Of a stretch of DNA of 64,000 bases, positions 35,201 to 46,400 are shown in pieces. The stretch is from Cyclina sinensis (lineage: Eukaryota > Mollusca > Bivalvia > Venerida > Veneridae): assembly GCA_012932295.1 (NCBI GenBank), contig JAAONU010000013.1, forward strand, positions 38,702,627 to 38,766,626, written 5' to 3'. Position 1 is the first letter of the stretch; each line of letters starts with the position of its first letter. The notes beneath the pieces were generated by a model that had not been told where the DNA came from, made no database searches, and saw only the letters and a list, made by a program, of their open reading frames with translations. Position numbers and translations under genes: made by a program.

Positions 35201-38200
35201 GCAATTATGACCATGGGGTCATCTTTGGTAGAGTTTCACTAGATGTCGTGCGTCATCAGGATTGTTAAAGCACAACGTGGACTATAATGGACTGAGCCTC
35301 ATAAAAAATATATCAGGCACGTATACACATGATACCTAACATGTTTAAAGTTTCAAAGCAGTACCTTGAAAAATGTAGAAGTTTGTGCCACAATATTTTT
35401 AAAAAAAACCTGCCGTTATACAAAAAACTAGGTTGCAGTGAACTGAATGTTGGAACACCGTTCCACACAGGGATTATGTACATGACACATGTTCACTCTA
35501 TTGCCAATTCTGCTAATTATTTTAAAATCCAACCATAGATGCAAAAAATATATGGGCAAGACACAAACTATCAGCAGTAAGGCCTATATAGCAGAACTTA
35601 CTAAGTTCAGAAGGTTGCTGTGACATGGATCTTGGAGGGAGGAACATGGATTTCGAGTGTAACACATACTTATTTTAATTTTTGGTTGTAAGGGTTGCAG
35701 AGACTTTCAGTCTTTAAGTTATGTTATTTATAATACTAGAACTTTTATTAAAATACAATGTACACAATTATAAAGAAAAAGATTCATAACGGAAAAAATG
35801 TGTAAATGCAATCTTTAATAAAATAGAACAATATTAGCCCTTCAAAATCATTTTTCCCTGACTTTTCACTAACTTTTCTTGATTTTTATTTTTCACTGAG
35901 CAATTTTAAAAATTCCCTGACAATTCCCTGACCTTGAAAAAAAATCAAATTTCCCTGACTTTTCAAGTCCCCTGGCAACCCTGCAAGATCTTATATTTAC
36001 TCAAGTATTGTACAAGTCTGATTAAATTCAAATCAAAAATGAAGCTGCTATTGTGCAGACAAGGTTTAAATAGTTAATTTTGGCACTTTCAGGGGCCATA
36101 ACTCTGGAACCAATAATGCAATATGGCAATTTGAAGAAAGGAACCAAGATCTTATGGTAATGAAAGTGAAGATCAGACCAAAATTAAGACCACTAGAGTG
36201 CAGAAAAGCTTTTATCATAACTTGACCTAGTGACCTAAATTTCAAAGTCACATGATCCAGTTTCAAACTTGACCTAGATATCATCGAGATAAACATTCTG
36301 ACAAAACTTGAAGAAGATCGGAGCAAAATTAAGACTACTACAGTGCGGACAAGCTTTTTCTATAATTTGACCTAGTGACCTAGTTTTCAAGGTCACATAA
36401 CCCAGTTTTGAACCTGACCTAGATATCATTGAGATACACATTCTGACCAAGCTTGAAGAAGATGGGACCAAAATTAAGACCGCTAGAGTGCGGACAAGTT
36501 TTTCTCGAAAATTCGAACTAGTTACCTTGTTTTCAAGGTCACATGACCCAGTTACGAACTTGACCTAGATATCATTGAGATAAACAATCTGACCAAGTTT
36601 GAAGAAGATCAAACCAAAATTAAGACTGCTAGAGTGCAGACAAGCTTTTTCTATAATTTGACCTTGTGACCTAGTTTTGAAGGTCACATGACCCAGTTTC
36701 GAACTTGATCTAGATATCATTGAGATTTACATTTTGACCAAGTTTGAAGAAGATCGGACCAAAATTAAGACCGCTAGAGTGTGGACAAGCTTTTTCTATA
36801 ATTTGACCTAGTTTTAAGGGTGAGATGACCCAGTTATGAACTTGACCTTGATATCATTGAGATAAACATTCTGACCAAGTTTAAAGAAGATCGCACCAAA
36901 ATTAAGACCGCTAGAGCGCGGACAACAATTGTGAACGGACGATGGAGGGACGACGGACGAAAGGCGATCACAAAAGCTAACCCTGTCACTATGTGACAGG
37001 TGAGCTAAAAATAATAAAGTTTAATATAAAAATCCAATGGAAACTAAGTCAAGTTCTGTAAACTAATAAAAATGACCAATTATCACAAGCAGATGCTTGC
37101 CTGAGACAAATTATACCATTTATAATGTGTTTTAATTTCTCTTCTCAAGACAAGCGGGTGTATACTTCAGTTAAGCCTGGTAGGATTCTTCTAAGTACTG
37201 ACATAGAACATCAACTGTTTTTCTTTAGATGTGAATCTTTTGTGTTCATAAAGAGCATTGTAAGAATATGCATTTTTTAAGTAAAACTTTCTTTGTAGAT
37301 TATGTTTTACAAAGTTTTAAGCCATGAAACTGAAAAGAAAACATACAATTTTAATGACAGGATGTCACCAGTTGTCTGTGGTTACTCATTTTGGCTACAA
37401 ATCATTTGAACTATGACAGTTTGACCAAAACAACTACTGCCCCAAGCCATCAAAATATTTATGTCTGTTTCCTTATTTCTGTTTCAAGGATAGATATTTA
37501 TAAATAAACTTTGACATATTTAATATGTCAGTTACATCAAATTACTTTTTAAAAAGTTTAAATTTGATGAAATAATTGTATTAATTAATAAATTTATAAT
37601 GGCCAATCCCATTATATGCAATCAAACCATACACACTGATAGCTAACAACTTCAATGCAGTAGAAACACATAGCCTTCAACTGGCAATAAGGCAGTTCAG
37701 TCTTTTTTTGTGTGTAAAATCATATTTTTGACAGTACTGAATCTTTCATTTCCAGTAAAAAGTACTTTTAAAACTAAAGAATGCTTTCATAGAACACTGT
37801 TTCATTTTTTTTCCTTTCAGGGCGATCAGATTGTACTACCAAAAAACACCTTTAGTAAATAACTCATCTAATCTAAAACAATAACAATTGAAGGGAGACA
37901 GGAAATTAAGAGCCTAACATGATATCTTTTCTATCTCTCCCATCTGCTAACTAAACAATATCATGTATACAGCAGAGATTGTACACAAACTGTTTTAAAA
38001 CTTACCCCATTTAAACCTCATAGCTTTTTGTTCTAAATTTATTTTACCTGTAAAATAAAAACAGAAACTTAAGAGATTCTAAATACATAACTGTTTCAAT
38101 TACACCTCACAGCAAGTTCTAAAAGTTTATACTTCTAGCTCTGAAATACTGTATAAGAAAACTCAAACAGATATTTATCTTCACTATTGCATACTTAATC

Positions 38201-41200
38201 ACTGATTTTGGAAGTGTGACTGTTGTAGGTTGTTGATACCCTGGTAGGAAAAAAGCCCAACAATAAAGTGATAGCAAGTTTGACCCAATTTTGGATGGGA
38301 TGTTAAACAGAGGTTCCATATATCTGTGCTATACACTGTGAGTGTTAAAGAACTTGTAGTGTCTCTGATACTGGACGCTTTGATTCTCAATCATATAGGT
38401 AACAGACAACAAAAATATGAAACTCAAATAAATTGATAACATTGTATGTCCATGCATATCAATGTTGATAAAACCAATGTTCTTGAGATAGCTTAACTAA
38501 AACAAGTAACTACAAAACCACAACTTTCTTATATTAACTATAAGAACTAAATACTAACCCTCTGGAAATATATGAACCCATTTCCCTGCCTGCAGTTCAT
38601 GAACACAGAATTCCATTGTTTTCTGGTAGACCCCTGACCCTCTATTTAGGGGCAGGACCTTGCCCACAGCCATGCAGAAGGCACTAAACTGATGCTTAAA
38701 GCAAACATCTTCAGCAGCTGTTGACCAACGGAACTGATTGAAGTCAATCATGTTTTTCCACTCCAAAAAATCTGTAAACAAATAATTGCAATACACTGCC
38801 TTCTCAAAATAAATCTGATAGAGTAATTGTAAAATGGATAGTCACCAAGTATTTTCATTAAACCACTGTAGGCATTTGGTGTATCACTATGACCAAATCA
38901 TACAAAAACTAGCATGCTTTATATGTTGTTTTATGGTAATAATTTTTCTTGTATAAAGATTTCAAATTCATTTCTGAAGTAAATGTTGATTGTTAGTTTT
39001 TAAACTATGCCTCACATAGTTTTATGGCATTCTTACAGATCCATGGGTATTGTATATATACTCACTCCACATCAGCGGGTCATCCAGTCTGCTTGTGTGG
39101 TTACTGACTGTGAGAAGACCCCGACTTTCACGTTCATTGAGCACGTTTAGAAACTGCTCTCTGTTATGCACACAAGTATTATTTAGTACCTTTCCTGCAA
39201 TATATTTTCATATTAAATAAAGATTTTCAAGTTTTTCTTACTGAACCTTCTTTTCTGATTTTCAATCACTATAATTATTTTCAACTATACAAATAAAACA
39301 TAGCTATTAACTATTTTCAAGCTATTAATATTTTCTTTTCTGACATAACATGACTAAAAGACTATCATGATTAACACTGATACTTTATTAATTTTACTTT
39401 GGTCTTACTTAATAATCTGTTTACCACAAATAAATTTAAAGCCACCAACTTTTACAAATTCTGATAAGGAAGATTAACATGCAACTACTAACTGACTGTG
39501 AATATTTGGTTTAACATATGACTAACGTCACATGTACGTATGTGTTAAGTTCTATGAATAAGATTCACTTTATAACAAGTAAATACAGCCAAGTCAAGCC
39601 TTAAAATTAAGGTTTCATGCTATACATCACCCAAAACAGTGATTTTTTTAAATTAAAGTTATGAGTTGAAGCTCTTTCTTTGTATTGGTACTATACAATG
39701 AGCTTGTAAAAGAACCAGCAGTGTCTCTGGAATTGAAAGAATTATCCCTCACAACTTGAAATAACTTTAACTCTTCAGGGGGCATCAGTTATTTGGGAAA
39801 CCAGTACCAACAATCAATGAACTCAGATATACCACTCTTTTATTGTGTGCAGTTATATACCTTTGAATTAAAATGTCACCAACTGATTTTAGAATCAAAA
39901 TTGTGCCTTATTATCTTATCTTGAATAGCATGGTTAAAAACAAGTTACTGTTTAAGAGGTGCAGAATTACTGACTCATGTAAGCATTAATCCTCTTACAA
40001 AAATCATAGTTTGATCCTCTCTAAAAACTGGGGAAAATATTTTAAGTGCCAAGTTTGGTAAAGAAGCATTCATCTGAGTCTTGGTCAATTAATAGCACTA
40101 TCAGATAACTGCTGGAAGTTATCTGAATAACTGTTGTTTAGGAATAATACTTTGAGGTGTAAAAACAACTGACATAACATGTGCAGACCAAAGACAGAAG
40201 TGTTTGTCTTTTTTAAATATCACTGGGAATGTGTATTCCATTTCATTGGATATAGTTTTCCAAAAATGTGGGAGATTCCACTCCACTGGTGGCAAGTTAA
40301 AAATGATCTTTAAATTCAGGGTAACCGAACAAATTGGTAACATGACAAATCGTTAACATGATTTTATATAGTAAAAAAACGGAGAAATCAGTAACAAAAG
40401 AAATATTGTTGGTAATTGTTTATAGTTGAGATAGTGATAGAGTAGGTATGAACAGATCTAGTTATTGAAATATTGAGTATTGAAATTGAAACCTTATGTG
40501 TTGTGGTATATCATAAAAGTTTTATATATTTTAATTGTCTTTATATTTCAACATATTGCCATTATTAGATTATAAACTGATTTAAATCAAAGATCTAGCC
40601 ATAATCATTCATTGAATCATTACTACCTTTGACACCATTATTAGTAAATATGATTATAATATTACAGAATCAATTTAATAATTTTAATAATGATAACTGC
40701 ATGACAAACACAAATTATATAAATTATAAATACCTGTTAAGACAAACTAAATTAAATAACTTCTTTAACGTGTTCTCAACACCTTTCTATGATGAGCAGG
40801 GTACCCGGCATGCCTTTTCACACCTACTTTATCACCTTTCTGGGTATATACAATATTTCTACTCTTACAGATTTATCCTTTTTTACAATATAAAATCGTG
40901 TTACTGATTTGTCTTGTTACCGATTTGTCGGTAAATCAAATTCAGGAGATTCCCAGAAAATTCAGGAAAGTTGGCATGTCTGTAGCTGATGAATTATTCA
41001 CACAAAAACACTCATGGCAACTTAAATATCCCCCTATCCTACAACAGACGTCTGCAAACTTGCTTACAAACCTCAAAATAAAGAAGTTTATGAAGCCAAG
41101 ATTGGACACTGTTGTAACTAAGCACAGCAAACAGTTTTAAATGATGTCCGTTTTGAAAAAAAGACTTACCAACGAGTTTGCTGCATGTGAGAAAAATTGC

Positions 41201-41302
41201 ACAAATAACCCTTGAGGAATTGTTCCAAGCAAAAGATGTTAAGCCAGGTTTACGGATATGAAAACTAAGATGTTTGTTGTAGTCTAACTTCCATTTACTC
41301 AT
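32114..41302 (-). CDS. Tafazzin, minus-strand copy, 273 aa, 7 exons
   Basis: A mitochondrial acyl-CoA-independent transacylase that remodels cardiolipin. Exons: 41302-41170, 39194-39066, 38771-38559, 38047-38006, 35037-34975, 34196-34066 and 32224-32114. All have GT/AG ends, phases close, and the total is 822 nt. Residues about 22-44 form a hydrophobic N-terminal membrane segment. The acyltransferase H-x4-D is NHTSRLDDP (His77, Asp82), followed by FRWSTAAEDVCF, RGSGVYQKTMEF, WVHIFPEGK (156-159), MRFKWGVGRLIA and PLVLLIHHVG. The length is close to human short-form tafazzin. Unlike the plus copy and most family members it has Arg-Leu in place of Cys-Met inside the H-x4-D block, Ser for Asp in RG-x-G, and Asn for Gly after LMW. 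No stop or frameshift was found, so it looks functional but diverged. Confidence 0.9.
32634..32653 (+). repeat. Run of 20 G with neighbouring G-rich tracts
   Basis: Twenty consecutive G in minus-tafazzin intron 6, preceded by T-runs and, 50 bp upstream, by GGGTGGGGTTGGGGG (32576-32590). It may form quadruplex structures; run length is also a common sequencing error. Confidence 0.8.
32755..33100 (-). repeat. Fragment of the GCTCCACTTTT repeat family, reverse orientation
   Basis: It ends CCAAAAGTGGAGCAAAA, preceded by AGAGCTCCGCTA, with ATCTGCCC and GGTTAACCAACG. In reverse this is the opening of the element that starts at 63418. It lies in minus-tafazzin intron 6. Confidence 0.55.
34066..34196 (-). 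CDS. Minus tafazzin, exon 6
   Basis: 131 nt from CTTTCAG to CACCT|GTTAGT, encoding FDHIFPN, YPRLGQK and the stretch IYISEPIDF. It equals the plus copy's 53 + 78 nt. Confidence 0.9.
34319..34381 (+). repeat. GAGTG/GGAGT minisatellite
   Basis: AGTGAGTG tetramers grade into about nine perfect pentamers GGAGT. The tract lies in minus-tafazzin intron 5. Confidence 0.9.
34975..35037 (-). CDS. Minus tafazzin, exon 5
   Basis: 63 nt between GATTGTAG and GTAG|GTATGT, encoding GVGRLIADTPVTPLVLLIH and HVG, the family's conserved G-R-L-I-A block. Confidence 0.92.
35094..37010 (+). mobile_element. Pearl-like element, second subfamily, in minus-tafazzin intron 4
   Basis: Left end ACAAG then the palindrome AGGGTCCATGGGACCCT and GCTCACC. 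Right end has a hairpin CTGTCAC-TAT-GTGACAG then GTGAGCTAAAA. Between them are about six core units marked by AATTAAGAC at about 36183, 36327, 36473, 36618, 36763 and 36899 (spacing about 145 bp), then a short ACGG-like tract. The hairpin sequences differ from the 2-kb subfamily although the layout is the same. There is no coding capacity. Confidence 0.7.
37011..38005 (-). other. Remainder of minus-tafazzin intron 4
   Basis: AT-rich, no recognisable structure. Confidence 0.5.
38006..38047 (-). CDS. Minus tafazzin, exon 4 (micro-exon)
   Basis: 42 nt between TTTTACAG and GGG|GTAAG, encoding GKINLEQKAMRFKW. Too short for open-frame searches, but its sequence and phase match the plus-copy micro-exon. 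Confidence 0.92.
38559..38771 (-). CDS. Minus tafazzin, exon 3
   Basis: 213 nt from acceptor TGTTTACAG to donor GAGG|GTTAGT. It covers the region from WKNMIDFNQFRW to WVHIFPEG. The plus copy splits the same region into two exons of 112 and 101 nt. Confidence 0.93.
39066..39194 (-). CDS. Minus tafazzin, exon 2
   Basis: 129 nt from acceptor TCCTTGCAG-type sequence to donor TGGA|GTGAGT. It encodes VHNREQFLNVL and the catalytic block NHTSRLDDPLMW. Confidence 0.92.
40321..40937. mobile_element. Mutator-like TIR element with 9-bp target duplication
   Basis: The left terminus GTAACCGAACAAATTGG and the right terminus in reverse GATTTACCGACAAATCGG continue as inverted repeats for about 41 bp, each containing sub-repeats of GGTAACA[T/A]GACAAATC. 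Identical 9-mers AAATTCAGG flank it (40312-40320 and 40938-40946). A 9-bp duplication with long TIRs points to the Mutator superfamily. The 617-bp AT-rich interior encodes no transposase. It is inserted in minus-tafazzin intron 1. Confidence 0.75.
41170..41302 (-). CDS. Minus tafazzin, exon 1
   Basis: 133 nt encoding residues 1-44 plus one base, from ATG at 41302 to donor GTTG|GTAAGT. It holds MSKWKL and the hydrophobic stretch VICAIFLTCSKLV. Confidence 0.85.
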
Positions 41303-43332
41303 GTTGACCGGGTCTGTTGTTGTTGTTTTTGTAGAGTCGCTCGCAACAAGTAAAAAAAGTGCTGGATAAAATCCGTTAGTACGGTATTACTTCTTCGATT
41401 TAACAATAATACTTGGTAGACTTAGTTTAAAATTAATTCCTAAATGATTTACAGTTTTGTTGAAAATTTATGTTTTACCAGTTATTAACTTTTCTTTTTA
41501 TCTGCTCCAATGTTATGAAAATTTATTCCATGCTGAATTGAATATAGAAGAATTAAAAATAATTCGGACTCAGTAACATGTACATGACAACACATACAAA
41601 TTAAGATAAAAGAATCACCATTTGTCTTTGCACAGAACGTGATAAGCATTTATTAGATGCGAAAGTAAACATGGATTTACGCGCACATTTCCTGCTTTCT
41701 TGTTCAGTGTAAAATCTTATATAATTTGATATGACCTAAAGTCATTTTTATACAAGATGAGGTAAAGTTTTCTGCTTAGGGCTTTTAACTGTAACTTAAT
41801 GACATATAAAGCTTCAATGCACACAAACCGCTGAGGTACAACTCTAACCACCTTGAAGGTTTGAAATATAATACTTTATTCGCAAAAAAATCATAACGAT
41901 ATCCGGAAGACGCCCAGTGAGAAAAAGAAATTTTAAAAAGTTTCATTTAGACAACTTTTGCCATGACAGATAAACATCTTAAGCAATCATAAGAATAATA
42001 TTACACAGCACGTCTATTATCGTGCCTATATGCTAGCTTTCAAGGCGACGTGGGAGCTAAAGTGTTCGCTTTGTGTGATCTAGGGTACATGAGTTTCAGC
42101 AGAGTTATGGCCCGGTATGCATTCTATTTTACAATGGCTTTGACAGAACAACGCTTCCGTCACCATGTAGTAGAATTCAACCAAACTACACGCATATTTC
42201 AGGTGCCGAGACTAGTTATGCATATCGTCGGCATTTTCTAGTTTATTGATTAACACGAGAAGTGTAGTCTTGTATGTGTTAATTTTCTGTTTCTTCCCTT
42301 TAACGGATTTCAGCCAAAATCCACAGAAGTAATCAATGAGGCCCTGCTGTGCATAGCTCCGACATTTTCCATTTCATTCATTACAAGTGGAGTAATATTC
42401 TATGCATTTATCGTTTTCTTTGTTTGCCCAGGGTCTTTCAAATATCAATATCATGAGAAAACTAGCATACTAATAAATTCAATAATAATAGAATTAAAGA
42501 CGGGGTTCAATATATAAGTTTTTGATTGCATGGCAAGTGCTTCTTATTCTTTGTACAATAACATCTACATTCAACTTCATACATTTAACATAAAGGATGT
42601 TCGCTTCCCATATTCTAAATAATTTAAAATTTCAGAAAAAAAAAACATTATCGACTTATAGCATAATTTTCCCTTTTTGGTTAATGGGATGCATTTTCCT
42701 ATATACTGTATGTTGGCTGCGTTTTCTATGTATATCTATATTGACTGCGAAGAAAGCTGCGTATAATTCTTTCAGTTAGTAACGACATCTAATAAATGTT
42801 GACCTACAATAAAGCTAATTTAACAATTATATTAATAAATTAAATTATAAAAAATAAATGAAGGCAGTCCTCAAATCAACGCTTTGGATTGCAAGCGATT
42901 CTTAGCATTTGTACAAGAACCTTTAATACGGTTTTCAATAAAAAAAAAAAAAAACATAATAAAAACCTATTTTCTTTTATTTTTCTTAAATATTATCACA
43001 TACTATAAATATACAACTGCATTAATTCACATAATGTACCGACATTTTCATTCTCCTTCTTATTTCATATTGGCTGCGTTTTCCTATATATTTTGGCTGC
43101 GTAAAAAGCTGCACTATATATCCAATACCGTCAAGCAGATTTCAGTCAAACTTCACGGAAGACATCAATGCCAGCCCTAATTTTTTCATATCATCAACAT
43201 TTTCTAGCTCATTGTTCTTCAGTGGAGTTGCTGTTTGGACTATCTCTAAACGTTACTGACCGTTTGTCCAGAATTTAACAATGGGCAATTTTTGCATTCA
43301 TATAAGCGGCAAATGAAAGCAGTCAACAAAGA
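41303..43332. promoter_or_regulatory. Divergent intergenic region between the two tafazzin start codons
   Basis: 2,030 bp separate the ATGs of the two copies, so both 5' UTRs and both promoters must lie here unless a leader intron exists. It is AT-rich, with a short GC patch TAGAGTCGCTCGCAAC just upstream of the minus ATG. The right two-thirds are built of degenerate repeats (see next entry). No TATA box can be chosen with confidence. Confidence 0.5.
42040..43330 (+). repeat. Degenerate repeat block upstream of plus-tafazzin exon 1
   Basis: Three segments align: about 42165-42260, 42306-42420 and 43136-43245. Shared pieces are GA[A/T]TTCA..CAAA, CACGGAAG-like and CATATC.TC..CATTTTCTAG. Further pieces recur, namely TTGGCTGCGTTTTC with AAAGCTGCGTAT (42709-42770 and 43071-43115), and AATGAA[G/A]GCAGTC (about 42857 and 43312). 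The units are strongly diverged. The open frames at 42050-42241, 42597-42779 and 42884-43180 overlap them. Confidence 0.5.
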
Positions 43333-43447
43333 ATGAAACTCCAGAAAATATGGTTTCACTCCCCTAGTAACAAAGTCGCACCGTTTTGGTCAGCTTCTTC
43401 ATATGTCATTAGTTCATTGGTGTCTTCTTTCAGCAAAATCTGGTTGC
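43333..43447 (+). CDS. Plus tafazzin, exon 1
   Basis: 115 nt, residues 1-38 plus one base, from ATG to TTGC|GTAAGT. The open frame runs on past the donor, but joining C|AA to exon 2 restores the family's N-terminal pattern. W7, the S-rich hydrophobic segment and SKIW match tafazzin N-termini. Confidence 0.82.
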
Positions 43448-46400
43448 GTAAGTTTGTTATGTACTTTCACATGATGGTGATAGAAATATACCTAGGTTCG
43501 GATGGTGTTAGAATCTAGATAGTTTATTCTTGTAAATATATAAAACAAAATATCACACTAGCACATCTTATCACAGATACAAAGTACTTTTTTATGAATT
43601 ATATCTTACTTCTAAAATGGTTGTGTATTTTTCTTCTGAAGCAAAAAAGTGTAAAGCTTATTAATTTTCATTCATATCCTTGCAACCTTTAAATGCACCA
43701 ATGATTTCGCTGTTCACCATTAGACTTAGACTTTTGATATTAGGTTTGTAGTTTTTTAAAGGTGCATCACAGTGGTGGCAGCCCTGGTGACTGATTGGGA
43801 AGGTGTGGGAGGGAGCTACCTCCCACATGTTAGATTGATTTTTTTAAAATTTCGGATTAAGAGAAACAATTTTCCACCATTTTATATCAATCTTTGTATG
43901 TTAGTCTTTTTGTTTTTGGATTCATGTTCTGAAAAGGCTTTCCATTTTTAGCTCATCAGTTTTTGAAGAAGAAAGTCGAGCCATTATGGTCTTTTTGTCA
44001 GTTTTAGGCTGATTTTCAAAATTTAAAATTTGTAAGAAAAAACAAACATTCACCTTTTAAAATATCTAATTTTTACTTTGCCAACAGAAGTTTTCTTTGC
44101 AAGCGGACAAGTAAAAGACAACAACTCAAGATGTTTTTCTCTTTTTTTTGTAAAAATCTATCTCGATTTGATGAAAGCACAATATTCAACCATCCATTAT
44201 GAAGTTAATATGAAGAGAAGGTTGGAAACCTTATATTCAGATCCCAGTATCGTCCAAGTAGAGTGTGGTACAATTAATGTTTAGTGTTTTGTTAAGTCTG
44301 TTTGCACTGATACCACCCGAAATTCGGTACATGGGTGATCACTGAATTACTGTATTTTCGACAAAATTGCTATTATGGTGCTTTATTTCATAAACAAACA
44401 CAAATATAGTAATAAAATACATTGTAGAGCTCAGTTCTATGACCACTTATCAACTTCCATCTAATGCCAACTTATTACGTAAAAACATTTTTGTCTGATA
44501 GCTCCAGAAAGTTGACCAGAAAACAAGAATTTGTAGAAACTTTCCACCATTTTTGAAAACAATGATTCCATTTTACAAAGAAGCGACTGCGCATGTGCAT
44601 GACAGCATATTTTCAGAATTTTCGAGTGTCCATTTCCTCTCAGCTAAGGCCCTGGCGTCATGCAGAACTTTAATGTAGCTGATTACTCATAAACAATAAG
44701 GCTTAATCTTTTGATATTTGGTGTGTACCATTGTCTAGTGGGCCTCTACCAAGTTGGTTTAAATCATGACTTCAGGGTCAGTATTGGCCTTGCCTCAGGG
44801 TTTATATATAGTTATATATGAAAAACCCCAAAAACTTTCTTCTCTAAAACTGCTTCACACAGTGCTTTGTTATTTGATGTGAGATATCCTGGACCGGACC
44901 TCTACCAAGCTTGTTCATTTTATGGATCTGGGGTCAAAAATAGCCCCACCCCAGGGGTCACTTGGTTCTGCATAGGCTTATGTAGGAAAAAACTTCTAAT
45001 GGGAAAGCACAAAGCCTAGAACTTACATATTTACTTATATGGGATGGGATGGGTACTGTCATCACTCCCTGCATGGGACCCCCACCATTACCCAGTCCCC
45101 CACCCCTAAACAATTTTGTTATTTTATTTTTTGTATTTTTTTATTTTTATGCCCCCGAAGGGAGGCATATAGTTTTTCAACTCTCCGTCCGTCCGTCAGT
45201 CAGCCAGTCAGTCAGTCAGTCCGCACTACCAAAAATAAATAAGGGGCCATCTGACTGTAAACATAATAAAAGAGAACAATAGAGTTCATTCTGTAACAAT
45301 AGAATAAGGGGCCAATGGCCCTCTATTAAACAAAAGAAAATAACAAAGGAAAAATCCCCTATCTGGTTTCAGCCAGACGTCTGTCTGTCAGTCCGTCCAA
45401 AAACTTTAACATTGGCCATAACTTCCTTATTAATGAGTGGATTTACTTCCTACTTGGACACATCACCTCTTTGGAGAAGACCTTTCCACTGACCTATATT
45501 TCTTTGACCTTGACCCCTGATTGACCTTTACTTTGAATATCCAATTGTCCAAAAACTTTAACATAGACAATAACTTCTTTATTAGTAAGTGGATTTACTT
45601 CATACAGTAAAATCTCACGATCCGACCAACTCAATATACAGACCAACTCAATATTACGAACATTTTGTTCTGGTCCCGATTTTTTTACTATATATTCTAT
45701 TGTTAGTTAAACTCAGTAATAAGACCAACTCAATATTGAGTATTGCGACCTCAATTTCCGGTCCTGAATGAAAATACAAACCTTTTTTGAACTCTAAATT
45801 ACGACCGCGACCAGAACGGAACAAAACAGGCAGCTGTTGACTTTAGCTATTCATCAAAGGTCAAGGTCAGCAAACTTGTTTACACAAACATGTACATAAT
45901 GGGCACCTCGTGTTAATCAGTGTTAATTGATAATTTGACAGGTCAAAAGGATCCAGGTGTGAATAATTTACTTTAAGGTTGGTAGTTATCGGTTTAATTG
46001 TTTATGACACCCTTATTAGAGTAGACTGCGGCTTACTGCGCGATAAATTTTCTATTGTTATAGTCACTAATTGATGCGCAAACGAATTAATGCAACACTA
46101 AAATCCAAATTTTTGTGAGATTTACGTATCACTTTACATTTTTATTTTGATTGAATATGATCTCTTTAGTAAAGAAATACAAACATGATAGACGAGCAAA
46201 AGTTACTTAACAGACTGAAAGAAAAGTATACCCAAACAATATTTTTGCAATTTATATAGATTTAACCATATATTGACCATTATTCTGATCAAATCATTAG
46301 TTATCAAAGTAAGGACAAATAAAACAAATAAGTTATGCTCAGTGACACTACAATTGACGCAAAACACACACTGGATCGATAAATCTACCATACACCTTCA

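Noticed and set aside
42597..43180. Open frames in the spacer that might be alternative first exons of plus tafazzin
   Set aside because: No donor placed in phase with exon 2 was found, and the peptides lack the tafazzin N-terminal pattern; the exon at 43333 fits fully.
45039..45282. Overlapping open frames with [14 protein letters not shown] repeats
   Set aside because: They read through the CAGT microsatellite at the left end of the ATGCCCC element.
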